DNA of 64,000 bases from Pantoea sp. SOD02 (GCF_024707505.1 NZ_CP102604.1:3410001-3474000); one strand, 5' to 3'. Numbered from the stretch's first letter, positions 53,742-63,427 are shown. The notes: generated by a model from the sequence alone, not told the origin. Numbers and translations: made by a program.

Positions 53742-54128
53742 ATGCAAAACCTTGTTATTGCTGCCACAGAGAGCACGCCCGAAGTGAGTTTTGATTTTGC
53801 CGCCGGCCAGTTTGCCCTGCGCGGTGAATCCTGGCCGGAGAACGCGGCGGCGTTTTACCGTCCGCTGCTGGACTCCTTAGAGAACTGGCAGCCGCAGCCG
53901 GGCGGCGACGTTGAAGTGAATATCGCGCTGCGCTACTTCAACAGCTCCAGCACTAAAATGCTGTTCAGCCTGTTTGACCTGTTTAACCAGCGTGCGCAGA
54001 GCGGGCAAACCGTGGCGCTCAACTGGTTCTTCGACGCCGAAGATGATGTCTCAGAAGAGTTTGGTCAGGAGCTGGCGTTGGACTTCACCGATCTGCAGGT
54101 GAATCTGCAGGCGGAAATGGCATCGTGA
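53742..54128 (+). CDS. SiaC-like phosphoswitch protein (DUF1987)
   Basis: 128 residues, single DUF1987 domain, STAS-like fold. RYFNSSSTKMLFSLFDLF contains the Thr/Ser cluster where SiaC is phosphorylated (Thr68 in Pseudomonas). Unphosphorylated SiaC binds and activates the SiaD cyclase. The ATG at 53742 follows the SiaB stop by 7 bases; its stop overlaps the SiaD start (TGATG). Confidence 0.9.
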   Translation: MQNLVIAATESTPEVSFDFAAGQFALRGESWPENAAAFYRPLLDSLENWQPQPGGDVEVNIALRYFNSSSTKMLFSLFDLFNQRAQSGQTVALNWFFDAEDDVSEEFGQELALDFTDLQVNLQAEMAS

Positions 54129-54835
54129 TGGACCTCAACGAGCTGTTCCGCGAAGAGAGCGATGTGCTTAATCGCTCGCAGGATGTGGCGGCTCAAACCA
54201 CGCTCAGCGCTGAGGATTATCGCGATGCGCTGCTGATGGTGAATCGCCATTATCAGCGCCTGATGCGTGAAACCTATCGCATGATCTCGCGCAGCGACCG
54301 CGCCGAGCGTGAGCTCAATCGCGTCAACGAACAGCTGCATCAGCTGGCGCAGGAGCTGGAGTACAAAGCCAGCCACGATCCGCTGACGGCGGTGTGGAAT
54401 CGCGGGGCGATTATCCAGCGCATCAGCCAGACGCTGAGTAACGGCGCAGCGGCGCTGATCATTCTGGATATCGACCACTTCAAACGCATTAACGATGAGT
54501 TCGGTCATCCGATGGGCGATAAGGTGATTTGCGCTCTGGTGTCGCGCATTCAGGCGCACTGCCCGGAAGAAGCCAGCATTGGTCGCATTGGCGGTGAAGA
54601 GTTTACCGTGCTGTTACCGCACTATCGCCTATCCGATGCGGTAATTGTGGCGGGTGCGATTCACGCCTCGCTGAATGCTTCACCGCTGGCGGTGTTGCCC
54701 GGCCAGTTGGTGACCGCCAGCCTTGGCGTCAGCTACGGCAAGCCGGGATCCGATTTTGAGACGCTGTATAACAATGCCGATGTGGCACTGTACGACGCCA
54801 AAAATCATGGCCGCAATCGGGTGTTCTTCCGCTGA
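54128..54835 (+). CDS. SiaD-like GGDEF diguanylate cyclase
   Basis: 235 residues. N-terminal ~70 residues are helical with a coiled coil (RDALLMVNRHYQRLMRETYRMI, RAERELNRVNEQLHQLAQELE), the SiaC-binding stalk in SiaD, followed by a GGDEF domain with intact GRIGGEEFTVLLPHYR. Makes cyclic-di-GMP. Start overlaps the SiaC stop by one base. Its TGA at 54833-54835 directly abuts the stop of the convergent PBP2 gene, with no base between. Confidence 0.92.
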   Translation: MDLNELFREESDVLNRSQDVAAQTTLSAEDYRDALLMVNRHYQRLMRETYRMISRSDRAERELNRVNEQLHQLAQELEYKASHDPLTAVWNRGAIIQRISQTLSNGAAALIILDIDHFKRINDEFGHPMGDKVICALVSRIQAHCPEEASIGRIGGEEFTVLLPHYRLSDAVIVAGAIHASLNASPLAVLPGQLVTASLGVSYGKPGSDFETLYNNADVALYDAKNHGRNRVFFR

Positions 54836-56710
54836 TTACTGCGCGGCCGTTGCTACCGGCGGCGGTGTGGCTTCCGGCACAAAGATGTGGTCGAGAATAT
54901 TACGCATCAGCGGCGCCGCCGTGACGCCTTCGTTGCCACCGTTTTCCAGAATCAACGCCACTGCCACTTTGGGGTCGTTAAACGGCGCAAACGCGGTGTA
55001 GAAGATATGGTCTCGCAGGCGCATTGGCGTCATTTTGGCGTTATAGATCTGGTTCTTTTTCAGGCTGAATACCTGCGAAGTACCCGATTTCGCCGCAATG
55101 CCGTACGGCGCGGTGTGGAAGTATTTGTAGCCGGTGCCGTTTGGCGCATTCGCCATGCCGAACATGGCGTGGCGCACCAGCGACCAGTACGGCGATTTGG
55201 CATCACCAATCTGCGGCTGCGGTAATTTTGCCTGATACGGCTGCACTACCGTGCCGCGCTGCGATTTCTCCAGCAGATGCGGATTAATGACGCGGCCATT
55301 ATTCAACAGCGCCACCAGCGCTTTCACCATCTGGATCGGTGTCGCCACCCAATAACCTTGCCCAATCCCAACCGAAACGGTATCGCCCTGATACCACATC
55401 TTTTTGTGCACTTTTTGCTTCCATTCACGGCTGGGCAATAATCCGGCGTACTCTTCGTTGAGATCGATGCCGGTGGATTTGCCGTAACCAAACTGGCTCA
55501 ACATGGTGTGGATGCGATCGATGCCCATCATGAACGCCACCTGATAGAAGAAGCTATCCGCCGACTCTTCGATGGCTTTCGTCACGTCCAGCATGCCGTG
55601 ACCGGTTTTTTTCCAGTCGCGATATTTACGATCGGTGCCCGGCAGCGTCCAGGTGGGCGCGCCAAATATCGTGAAGCTCGGCGTGATGACTTTGGTCAGC
55701 AGCGCCGACATCGCCATATAGGGTTTTACCGTGGACGCCGGCGGATACAAGCCTTGGGTGACGCGGTTGATCAGCGGCAGGTCTTTATCCTGCAGCAGGG
55801 TTTTATAGGCTTTGTAGCTGATGCCTTTGACGAACGGGTTGGGATCGTAGCTCGGCGCAGAAACCATCGCCAGCACGCTGCCGTCGTGCGGATCTTCAAT
55901 CAGCGCCGCCGCACGTTGCCCGGCCAGTTGGCTCTCGACATACTGCTGCAAATGCAGATCGAGCGTTAGCGTGATGTTCTGACCAGCAACCGGCGGCACC
56001 TCTTTCAGCACGCGCACGATGCGGCCGTGGTTATCCACTTCCACTTCCTGATAGCCGGTTTTGCCGTGCAGCAGCGATTCGTAATAGCCTTCAATGCCCT
56101 GCTTACCGATGTTGTGGTCCGCCGCGTAGTTCTCGCCAACGCCTTCTGCATTCAGGCGTTTGTAGTCGTTATCGTTGATTTTCGAGACGTAGCCGAGCAC
56201 GTGCGCCAGGTCGGCGCCGTACGGATATTCGCGGTCCTGATAGGTATCAACGGTGACGCCGGTAAAGCGGAATTGATTGACGGCGAAGCGCGCCACTTCT
56301 TCGTCAGTCAGTTCCGCTTTCAGTTCAACCGGCTTGTAGCGGCTGTTCTGTTTGAGCTCGTGCTCGAAGGTTTCAATCTCTTCCGGCGTGAGATCGACAA
56401 TCGGCGTCAGCTCTTTCAGCGTTTCCTGCATGTTGTCGATTTTGTACGGCGTGATGTGAATGTCGTACCAGCTGACGTTGCGCACCAGCGGAATGCCGTT
56501 GCGATCAAAGATCAGCCCGCGCGTGGGCGCAATCGGGATCATTTTGATGTCGTTCTCGTTGGAACGCGTCTGGTAATAGCTGTGCTGATCGACCTGTAAG
56601 CGATACAGGTTGATGCCTAAAATGGTAAAGCAGATGACAACCAGGGCAAAAGCGACAATCGCACGGCGGGCAAACAGCTTTTCTTCTGCTTCGAAATTAC
56701 GGAAATTCAT
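54836..56710 (-). CDS. Penicillin-binding protein 2 (MrdA) family transpeptidase, probable paralogue
   Basis: 624-residue class B PBP. Short cytoplasmic tail, one membrane helix (~17-36), pedestal, and transpeptidase domain with Ser326 in PPASTVKPYMA, second motif SADSFF and KSGTSQVF, all intact. It matches MrdA closely in length and layout. rodA, rlpA and dacA, which flank true mrdA, are absent, so this is probably a second copy such as those in Salmonella. It would crosslink peptidoglycan during elongation or under special conditions. The C-terminal 10 residues are Pro/Ala-rich. Confidence 0.9.
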   Translation of the reverse strand: MNFRNFEAEEKLFARRAIVAFALVVICFTILGINLYRLQVDQHSYYQTRSNENDIKMIPIAPTRGLIFDRNGIPLVRNVSWYDIHITPYKIDNMQETLKELTPIVDLTPEEIETFEHELKQNSRYKPVELKAELTDEEVARFAVNQFRFTGVTVDTYQDREYPYGADLAHVLGYVSKINDNDYKRLNAEGVGENYAADHNIGKQGIEGYYESLLHGKTGYQEVEVDNHGRIVRVLKEVPPVAGQNITLTLDLHLQQYVESQLAGQRAAALIEDPHDGSVLAMVSAPSYDPNPFVKGISYKAYKTLLQDKDLPLINRVTQGLYPPASTVKPYMAMSALLTKVITPSFTIFGAPTWTLPGTDRKYRDWKKTGHGMLDVTKAIEESADSFFYQVAFMMGIDRIHTMLSQFGYGKSTGIDLNEEYAGLLPSREWKQKVHKKMWYQGDTVSVGIGQGYWVATPIQMVKALVALLNNGRVINPHLLEKSQRGTVVQPYQAKLPQPQIGDAKSPYWSLVRHAMFGMANAPNGTGYKYFHTAPYGIAAKSGTSQVFSLKKNQIYNAKMTPMRLRDHIFYTAFAPFNDPKVAVALILENGGNEGVTAAPLMRNILDHIFVPEATPPPVATAAQ

Positions 56711-56827
56711 CAGGTGGGCTTAGTCTCTTTGTTATCACGCTAATGATAAGCAGAGATTGCTTTAGAGCCAGCACGAAGATGCACAAGCCTGGGTAAAAGT
56801 GTGTCAGATGTTTACGGGGGGAAGCCA

Positions 56828-56882
56828 GGTCGCCATTAATGGCGCCCCTACGACGAATGTAGGGTCGGCATTAATGCCGACC
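56828..56882. repeat. REP-like pair downstream of deoD
   Basis: 56828-56851 (one mismatch, CTAC foot) and 56859-56882 (GTAG foot, compensated arms GGTCGGCAT/ATGCCGACC), only 7 bases apart, 17 bases after the deoD stop: probable transcript end of the deo operon. Confidence 0.85.
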
Positions 56883-56898
56883 TGGTTTAACGCAGTGA

Positions 56899-57612
56899 TT
56901 AATCGCCCAGCAGCACGGACTCTAGCGCGATCTTAATCATATCGTTGAAGGTGGTCTGGCGCTCAGCCGCGGTGGTCTGCTCGTGGGTGCGGATGTGATC
57001 CGACACGGTACAGATGGTCAGCGCTTTGGCACCAAACTCTGCTGCCACGCCATAAATACCCGCCGCTTCCATCTCCACGCCGAGAATGCCGTACTTCTCC
57101 ATCACGTCGAACATCTGCGGATCTGGCGTGTAGAACAGATCGGCGGAGAAGATGTTACCCACGCGCGCATCAACGCCCAGCGCTTTGGCGGCATCAACGG
57201 CATTACGCACCATGTCGAAGTCCGCAATCGCAGCGAAGTCGTGATCCTTGAAGCGCATGCGGTTGACTTTGGAATCGGTGCAGGCACCCATACCAATCAC
57301 CACGTCGCGCAGTTTCACGTCTGCGCGCACCGCGCCGCAAGAACCGACACGGATGATCTTCTTCACGCCGAAATCGGTGATCAGCTCTTTGGTGTAGATC
57401 GAGCAAGATGGAATGCCCATGCCGTGACCCATCACCGAAATCTTGCGGCCTTTATAAGTCCCGGTGTAACCCAGCATGCCGCGCACGTTGTTCACTTCCA
57501 CCACATCTTCAAGGAAGGTTTCAGCGATGTGCTTAGCGCGCAGCGGATCACCCGGCATCAGTACGACGTCCGCGAAATCACCCATTTCTGCATTAATATG
57601 AGGCGTTGCCAT
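56899..57612 (-). CDS. deoD: Purine nucleoside phosphorylase DeoD
   Basis: 237-residue hexameric phosphorylase splitting purine (deoxy)nucleosides to base and (deoxy)ribose-1-phosphate. Hallmarks: [91 protein letters not shown]. Last gene of deoCABD, 33 bp after deoB. Cytoplasmic. Confidence 0.97.
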   Translation of the reverse strand: MATPHINAEMGDFADVVLMPGDPLRAKHIAETFLEDVVEVNNVRGMLGYTGTYKGRKISVMGHGMGIPSCSIYTKELITDFGVKKIIRVGSCGAVRADVKLRDVVIGMGACTDSKVNRMRFKDHDFAAIADFDMVRNAVDAAKALGVDARVGNIFSADLFYTPDPQMFDVMEKYGILGVEMEAAGIYGVAAEFGAKALTICTVSDHIRTHEQTTAAERQTTFNDMIKIALESVLLGD

Positions 57613-57645
57613 GGTTATTTTCCTTATTAAAATTGGGGCGCTGTT

Positions 57646-58869
57646 TTACAGCATGCTCTTGCCGTAGTCCATGCTGGACAGGCCGAAATATTTTGCGATG
57701 GTCTGGCCGATATCAGCGAAGGTATCGCGATATCCCAGCGATCCTGGCTTCACATTCGGGCCATAGATCAGAATCGGAATGTGCTCACGCGTGTGCTCGG
57801 TGCCTTTCCAGCTTGGATCGCAGCCGTGATCGGCGGTGAGGATCAGAATGTCACCCTCTTTCACCAACTCCATCAGCTCTGGCAAGCGACGATCGAAGAA
57901 CTCCAGCCCGCCCGCATAACCAGCGATATCGCGACGATGTCCCCACGTTGAGTCAAAATCAACGAAGTTAGTGAACACAATCGAGGTGTCCGGTGCTTTC
58001 TTCATCTGCTCGATGGTGGCGTTGAACAGCGCGTCTAAGCCGGTGGCTTTGACTTTCTGCGTGATGCCCTGCTCGGCGTAGATGTCGGCGATTTTGCCCA
58101 CCGAAATCACTTCACCGCCCTTCTCATCCACCAGTTTTTTCAGCATGGTCGGCGCTGGCGGTTCCACTGCCAGATCGTGACGGTTGCCGGTGCGCTCGAA
58201 GTTGCCCGCTTTGTCGCCGACGAACGGACGCGCAATCACGCGGCCGATGTTGTAGCCGCCATTGGTCAGCTCTTCACGGGCGATTTCGCACAGCTCGTAC
58301 AGGCGATCGAGGCCAAAGGTCTCTTCGTGGCAGGCAATCTGGAACACGGAATCCGCCGAGGTGTAGAAAATCGGCTTGCCGGATTTCATGTGCTCTTCGC
58401 CGAGCTGGTCGAGAATCACCGTGCCCGATGAGTGACAATTACCGAGATATCCCGGCAAATCGGCACGTTTCACCAGAACATCCAGCAGCTCCTGCGGGAA
58501 GCTGTTCTCTTTGTCGCTGAAGTAGCCCCAATCAAACAGCACCGGCACGCCGGCGATTTCCCAGTGGCCCGACGGCGTATCTTTACCGGACGACAATTCG
58601 CTGGCGTAAGCGTACGCACCGATGATTTCCGCGTTGGGATCGAGGCCTGGCGGGAAACGACCGGTGGAGAGCTCAGCCGCTTTGCCGAGGCCCAGTTTGG
58701 TCAGGTTAGGTAAGTGCAGCGGGCCTTCGCGGCCTTCATTGGCGCGGCCTTCGAAACAGGCTTCGGCAATATGGCCGAGCGTGTCCGATCCTTCATCACC
58801 GAATTTATCGGCGTCTTTACTGGAGCCGATCCCGAAGGAGTCGAGAACCATAATAAAAGCACGTTTCAT
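57646..58869 (-). CDS. deoB: Phosphopentomutase DeoB
   Basis: 407 residues from [19 protein letters not shown], the same length as E. coli DeoB; a 10-residue upstream extension in frame lacks support. Converts (deoxy)ribose-1-phosphate to the 5-phosphate. Two-metal alkaline-phosphatase fold: Asp in [33 protein letters not shown] and [19 protein letters not shown]. Between deoA and deoD. Confidence 0.97.
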   Translation of the reverse strand: MKRAFIMVLDSFGIGSSKDADKFGDEGSDTLGHIAEACFEGRANEGREGPLHLPNLTKLGLGKAAELSTGRFPPGLDPNAEIIGAYAYASELSSGKDTPSGHWEIAGVPVLFDWGYFSDKENSFPQELLDVLVKRADLPGYLGNCHSSGTVILDQLGEEHMKSGKPIFYTSADSVFQIACHEETFGLDRLYELCEIAREELTNGGYNIGRVIARPFVGDKAGNFERTGNRHDLAVEPPAPTMLKKLVDEKGGEVISVGKIADIYAEQGITQKVKATGLDALFNATIEQMKKAPDTSIVFTNFVDFDSTWGHRRDIAGYAGGLEFFDRRLPELMELVKEGDILILTADHGCDPSWKGTEHTREHIPILIYGPNVKPGSLGYRDTFADIGQTIAKYFGLSSMDYGKSML

Positions 58870-58963
58870 GCAAGTCTCCTGCGCAATGCGCGATGACAAG
58901 TCAAAAAAAAGCGATCAGATCAGTATACCCGAACGGCCGCTGCCTGGCACGAAGAAGCGCCAG

Positions 58964-60286
58964 TTATTCGCTGACGCGACGATAAACCACTGGCGTGATC
59001 GCTGGCGCAGTATCGCTCAGCGTAATGGCTGCTTTGACGGCGGCGGCGGCCTGTTGCCACTGCGCTTCAGACGCGGCGTGGATAATCGCCAGCGGACGCT
59101 GCGCGTCAACTTGCGTGCCGAGCGTGATCATGTCGCTCAGGCCCACGCTGTAATCAATGCTGTCGCTGGCGCGCTGACGGCCTCCGCCGAGCGCAACCAC
59201 CGCCATGCCAAGCGCACGCGTATCCATTGAGCTGACGATTCCGGCGCCATCGGCGTACACCGCTTTGCTCAGGGTTGGGGCTGGCAAATAGCTGTCCATG
59301 CGCTCGATGAAATCGACCGGGCCATTTTGCGCCGCCACCATACGGGCAAACACGTCAGCGGCTTTGCCGTTATCCAGCACCTGCTGCAGCTTTTTACGTG
59401 CATCGGCGTCGTTTTCAGCCAGTTTGCCGGAGATCAGCATTTCCGAGCACAGCGCCATCGTCACTTCCAGCAGACGCGGATTGCGCGCTTCGCCGGTCAG
59501 GAACTGCACCGCTTCACGCACTTCCAGCGCGTTACCCGCAGTAGAAGCCAGCACCTGATTCATGTCGGTGAGCAGCGCAGTAGTTTTGCAGCCTGCGCCG
59601 TTCGCTACGCCAACAATCGCCTGCGCCAGATTTTCTGAGGCTTCAAAGGTCGGCATAAAGGCGCCGGAGCCCACTTTGACATCCATCACCAGCGCATCCA
59701 ATCCTTCCGCCAGCTTTTTGGCGAGGATCGACGCGGTGATCAGCGGGATGGAATCCACGGTGGCGGTGATATCACGCGTGGCGTAGAAACGTTTGTCGGC
59801 CGGTGCCAGCGAATTGGTCTGGCCAATAATCGCGATGCCGACGTCTTTAATAATCTGGCGGAAACGATCGTCGCTCGGGAAGATATCGAAGCCCGGAATC
59901 GCTTCCAGTTTATCCAGCGTGCCGCCGGTATGGCCGAGGCCGCGCCCGGAGATCATCGGCACATAACCGCCGCATGCCGCCACCATCGGGCCGAGCATCA
60001 GCGAAGTGACATCGCCAACGCCGCCGGTGGAGTGCTTATCAACAATCGGGCCGTTGAGATTGAGCGATTTCCAGTTCAGCACCGTGCCGGAGTCGCGCAT
60101 CGCCATGGTCAACGCCACGCGCTCGTCGAGCGTCATATCATGGAAATAGATGGTCATCGCCAGCGCGGCAATTTGACCTTCTGAAACGCTGTTGTCGCGC
60201 ACGCCGTTGATAAAGAAGCGGATCTCCGCTTCACTCAGCGCCTGGCCGTCGCGTTTTTTACGAATAATTTCTTGTGGCAGGAACAC
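58964..60286 (-). CDS. deoA: Thymidine phosphorylase DeoA
   Basis: 440 residues, same length as E. coli Deo[23 protein letters not shown], the family signature [20 protein letters not shown], phosphate site [12 protein letters not shown]. Cleaves thymidine and deoxyuridine. Follows deoC with a repeat hairpin between them. Confidence 0.97.
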   Translation of the reverse strand: MFLPQEIIRKKRDGQALSEAEIRFFINGVRDNSVSEGQIAALAMTIYFHDMTLDERVALTMAMRDSGTVLNWKSLNLNGPIVDKHSTGGVGDVTSLMLGPMVAACGGYVPMISGRGLGHTGGTLDKLEAIPGFDIFPSDDRFRQIIKDVGIAIIGQTNSLAPADKRFYATRDITATVDSIPLITASILAKKLAEGLDALVMDVKVGSGAFMPTFEASENLAQAIVGVANGAGCKTTALLTDMNQVLASTAGNALEVREAVQFLTGEARNPRLLEVTMALCSEMLISGKLAENDADARKKLQQVLDNGKAADVFARMVAAQNGPVDFIERMDSYLPAPTLSKAVYADGAGIVSSMDTRALGMAVVALGGGRQRASDSIDYSVGLSDMITLGTQVDAQRPLAIIHAASEAQWQQAAAAVKAAITLSDTAPAITPVVYRRVSE

Positions 60287-60308
60287 AATGGCCTCCCCGG
60301 AATAGAGA

Positions 60309-60332
60309 GGTCGCCATAAATGGCGACCCTAC
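60309..60332 (+). repeat. REP-like hairpin inside the deo operon
   Basis: Perfect arms around AA with CTAC foot, in the 62-bp deoC-deoA intercistronic gap; likely affects mRNA stability of the upstream deoC segment. Confidence 0.9.
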
Positions 60333-60348
60333 GAACATCGATATGAAC

Positions 60349-61128
60349 TTAATAACCGGCTTTGCTGGTCGCGGTTTCGTGGCCCAGCGTATTCAGCAGG
60401 CTTGCCAGCAGGCTGGAAGCGCCAAAGCGGAAATGACGCGCATCCGCCCAGCCTTCACCCAGCAAGTCGTCCGCCAGCTTCAGATACAGCGCCGCGTCTT
60501 CCGCAGTGCGCACGCCGCCAGCCGGTTTGAAACCAACCTGCTGCTTCACGCCTTTATCGCGGATCACTTGCATCATGATCGCCGCCACTTCTGGCGTCGC
60601 GTTGACCGGCACTTTACCGGTGGAGGTTTTGATGAAGTCGGCGCCCGCATCAATAGCGATTTCCGACGCAGCACGAATCAGCGCTTCGTCTTTCAGCTCG
60701 CCGCTTTCGATGATCACTTTCAGCAGCACGTTTGCCTGTGCGCAGGCTTCTTTGCAGGCTTTCACCAGCTCGAAACCGATGTCACGGTTGCCAGCAATCA
60801 GCGCACGATACGGGAACACCACGTCCACTTCGTCAGCGCCGTAGGCGATGGCCGCGCGGGTTTCGGCCAGCGCGATCTCAACGTCATCGTTGCCGTGCGG
60901 GAAGTTGGTGACGGTGGCGATGCGGATTTCCGGCGTGCCCTGCTCGCGCAGCGCTTTACGTGCCGCCGGGATGAAACGCGGATAGATGCAGATGGCAGCG
61001 GTATTACCGGCTGGGGATTTCGCCTGACGGCACAGCGCGATCACTTTCTCGTCGGTGTCGTCTTCGTTCAGGGTGGTTAAATCCATCAGTTGCAATGCGC
61101 GCTGTGCTGCTGCTTTCAGGTCGATCAT
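60349..61128 (-). CDS. deoC: Deoxyribose-phosphate aldolase DeoC
   Basis: 259 residues from [23 protein letters not shown], as in E. coli. Splits deoxyribose-5-phosphate to acetaldehyde and glyceraldehyde-3-phosphate. Schiff-base Lys in [28 protein letters not shown] also conserved. First gene of the operon, under the CRP/DeoR region upstream. Confidence 0.97.
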   Translation of the reverse strand: MIDLKAAAQRALQLMDLTTLNEDDTDEKVIALCRQAKSPAGNTAAICIYPRFIPAARKALREQGTPEIRIATVTNFPHGNDDVEIALAETRAAIAYGADEVDVVFPYRALIAGNRDIGFELVKACKEACAQANVLLKVIIESGELKDEALIRAASEIAIDAGADFIKTSTGKVPVNATPEVAAIMMQVIRDKGVKQQVGFKPAGGVRTAEDAALYLKLADDLLGEGWADARHFRFGASSLLASLLNTLGHETATSKAGY

Positions 61129-61173
61129 GATGCTCTCCAAAATTCAGATCGGCGGGCACAACCCACCGGGGAA

Positions 61174-61189
61174 TGTGACAATTCTAACA
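61174..61189. promoter_or_regulatory. DeoR operator overlapping the deo promoter
   Basis: TGTGACAATTCTAACA matches 14 of 16 bases of the DeoR palindrome TGTTAGAATTCTAACA. On the minus strand it contains a -10 TAGAAT (61181-61186). Confidence 0.75.
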
Positions 61190-61207
61190 ACTACCGTGAC
61201 GACGAAT

Positions 61208-61223
61208 TGCGCTTCATGTCACA
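61208..61223. promoter_or_regulatory. Promoter-proximal CRP site of deo
   Basis: TGCGC-TTCATG-TCACA, 8 of 10 core positions, centred ~41 bases upstream of the expected transcription start. Confidence 0.6.
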
Positions 61224-61259
61224 CGAAAAAGAAAACACGTCATTTAAATACAGTTATTT

Positions 61260-61275
61260 AGTGATGTGAATCACA
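61260..61275. promoter_or_regulatory. Distal CRP site of deo
   Basis: AGTGA-TGTGAA-TCACA, 9 of 10 core positions, centred 52 bases from the proximal site, as in E. coli deoP2 where CytR binds between the two. Confidence 0.7.
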
Positions 61276-61419
61276 AATAATCACCAGTCAGGCCGAAATG
61301 CGCCGCGATGGCCGTTGTTATTATTATCACAAAAATGGGCGCGAAAGTGTACTCTCAGCTTTATCAATGTAGCTAATCAGGCGTAAGGCAGCGTAAATGC
61401 AGAATCTGTCGGGGGAGAA

Positions 61420-62199
61420 TCAGGCAGGCAAGGTGAACAGCTGCTGGCTGTTATGCCACAGCGCGTCGGCAATCACTTCGGGAGATTCACTGCGTAACTG
61501 GCACAACACGTCAAACACGTTGCGCGCCCGCTCGGGACGATTGGGCTGGCCCTGAAAACCGTGTAACGGCATATCGGGCGCGTCGGTTTCCAGTAATAAC
61601 GCACTGAGCGGCAGGCTGGCGATGGTGTTACGGGTTTTACTGGCGCGTTCATAGGTGATGGTGCCGCCCACGCCAATCGCATAGCCGAGCTGAATAAAGC
61701 GCTCCGCCTGCTGCTGGCTGCCAGCAAAGCCATGTACCACGCCACGGCGCGGCAGATCGTGACGACGTAAGTGCAGCGCCAGCTGATCGTGGGTGCGACG
61801 CGAGTGCAGGATCACTGGCAGATCGTACTGCTTCGCCAGCCTGAGTTGCTTATCGAGCAGCCGCGTCTGTTTGGCGAATTGCGCATCGTCCATATAGAGA
61901 TCGAGACCAATCTCGCCGATCGCCACACGCTTGCTATCCGGCTTTTTCAGCCAGCGCTCTAACTCATCAAGATGCGCATCTTCCTGATGCTCAGCGATAT
62001 TGATTGGATGCAGGCCCAGCGCGGCATACAGCGCCGGATGCTGCTGCGCCAACTGCATCACCCGCGCGAAACGGCTGGCGTCCACGCTCGGTACAATGAT
62101 GCGTTCCACGCCCGCCTGCGCAGCGCGCGCAATGCTGGCGTCTGCATCGTCAACGAACGGCGGGAAATCGAAGTGGCAGTGCGTATCGATAAACTTCAT
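61420..62199 (-). CDS. yjjV: TatD-family metal-dependent hydrolase YjjV
   Basis: 259 residues, as in E. coli. TatD signatures FIDTHCHFDFPPF (metal His), GEIGLDLYMD (Glu), ILHSRRTHDQ and VVHGFAGSQQQAERF (His), LLETDAPDMP (Asp). Proposed metal-dependent nuclease/phosphoesterase. Start overlaps the yjjU stop (ATGA). Confidence 0.95.
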   Translation of the reverse strand: MKFIDTHCHFDFPPFVDDADASIARAAQAGVERIIVPSVDASRFARVMQLAQQHPALYAALGLHPINIAEHQEDAHLDELERWLKKPDSKRVAIGEIGLDLYMDDAQFAKQTRLLDKQLRLAKQYDLPVILHSRRTHDQLALHLRRHDLPRRGVVHGFAGSQQQAERFIQLGYAIGVGGTITYERASKTRNTIASLPLSALLLETDAPDMPLHGFQGQPNRPERARNVFDVLCQLRSESPEVIADALWHNSQQLFTLPA

Positions 62200-63248
62200 G
62201 CCAGCGAGCCTTTATCATAATCCGCATCGTTTTCCGCCAGCGCGGGCGTAATCAGTGGGCGGTTGTCGGGCGAATTCGCCACAGCGGCTGGCGGCGTAAC
62301 CGTGGTTTGCCGTATCAGCGGCTCGGCATCACTCAGCCATTGACCGAGCGTGGCGAGGAAATAGCGCCCGCTGCGGCGGCCTAAATGGTAATCCTGATTC
62401 AGCGATGATAAGCGGCTGCCAAGCGCCATGCTCGCCAGCGGTTTCGGTGGACAGATTTCGATGATGCGCAGGTTATCCGGCGGTTGCTCGATGAACTGCT
62501 GAATCTCGCGATAGCTCTCTTCATGCTGATGCAGGATGTTGATCATCGGCTGCAAGGCGCTGTCAGACAAAAAGCGCTCCATGCGTTTGAACCACTTCGG
62601 CGTGTATGACACCTGCGATGGCACGGTGCGGATCACGACAATGGTATCCGCGCCGCGGCGTGCGGCTTCGCGTACCGGAATTGCATCGCTGATGCCGCCA
62701 TCCAGATAACTCACGCCATCCATTTGCACGCCGCTGCGGTAAAAGCCGGGAATCGCGCTGGACGCTTTCAGGATGTCATGCCAGTTGGTGCTGATCGGAT
62801 TGAAGTACTCGGCGCGGTAGTCATCGCTGCGGCAGGCGCACATATAAAACTCGCTGCCTTTGGCAAACAGCCCTTCGGCGGTGTTGAGCGCCAGCGGGAA
62901 TTCCTGTTTGGTGATATCGATCAGCCAGTCGAGATCGATAAGATGCCCGCCGCGCACGAATCGTAGCGGATCAAAAAACAGTTTACTGGTGGTGTAACGC
63001 GAGATCACGCGTCGCGCGTAGCCAGGCTGGCCACAGACAAACGCCGACAAGTTTTGCGCCCCGGCCGAGGTGCCGAGTAACAGTTGAAAGGGGTTGAAGC
63101 CTGCGCGTTGAAACTCATCCAGCACGCCTGCGGTAAAGATGCCGCGCTGGCCGCCGCCTTCGCACACCAAGGCGATTTTACTGGATTTGAAAGGGGTTAA
63201 AGCTAGCGGTTCAAGTGAACCTAACGTCAACGGAATACGTGTTCCCAA
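62196..63248 (-). CDS. yjjU: Patatin-like phospholipase YjjU, TTG start
   Basis: 350 residues. Patatin oxyanion loop CEGGGQRGIFTAGVLDEF, nucleophile LLLGTSAGAQNL and catalytic Asp in YLDGGISDAIPV. The start at TTG 63246-63248 is preferred: GAGGGA lies 6 bases upstream and L-GTRIPLTLGS aligns with the Met start of E. coli YjjU (MGQRIPVTLGN). The longer frame is unlike the family. Coupled to yjjV. Confidence 0.93.
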   Translation of the reverse strand: MGTRIPLTLGSLEPLALTPFKSSKIALVCEGGGQRGIFTAGVLDEFQRAGFNPFQLLLGTSAGAQNLSAFVCGQPGYARRVISRYTTSKLFFDPLRFVRGGHLIDLDWLIDITKQEFPLALNTAEGLFAKGSEFYMCACRSDDYRAEYFNPISTNWHDILKASSAIPGFYRSGVQMDGVSYLDGGISDAIPVREAARRGADTIVVIRTVPSQVSYTPKWFKRMERFLSDSALQPMINILHQHEESYREIQQFIEQPPDNLRIIEICPPKPLASMALGSRLSSLNQDYHLGRRSGRYFLATLGQWLSDAEPLIRQTTVTPPAAVANSPDNRPLITPALAENDADYDKGSLA

Positions 63249-63427
63249 TGGATGTCCCTCAGTGTTGCTTGCTCTGAGGGAGTCGCCGAAGCAGCATCCC
63301 GGAGAACCAGTCATTGTCGTTCCCTGACCAATTGCTTCTGCAATCGTTGCGGCTTCATAGTATGCCGCAAATGACCGGTCTCCGCTTTAGGTGACTCGCG
63401 GGTTAGCGTCTATTGAGACGCAAGTAG

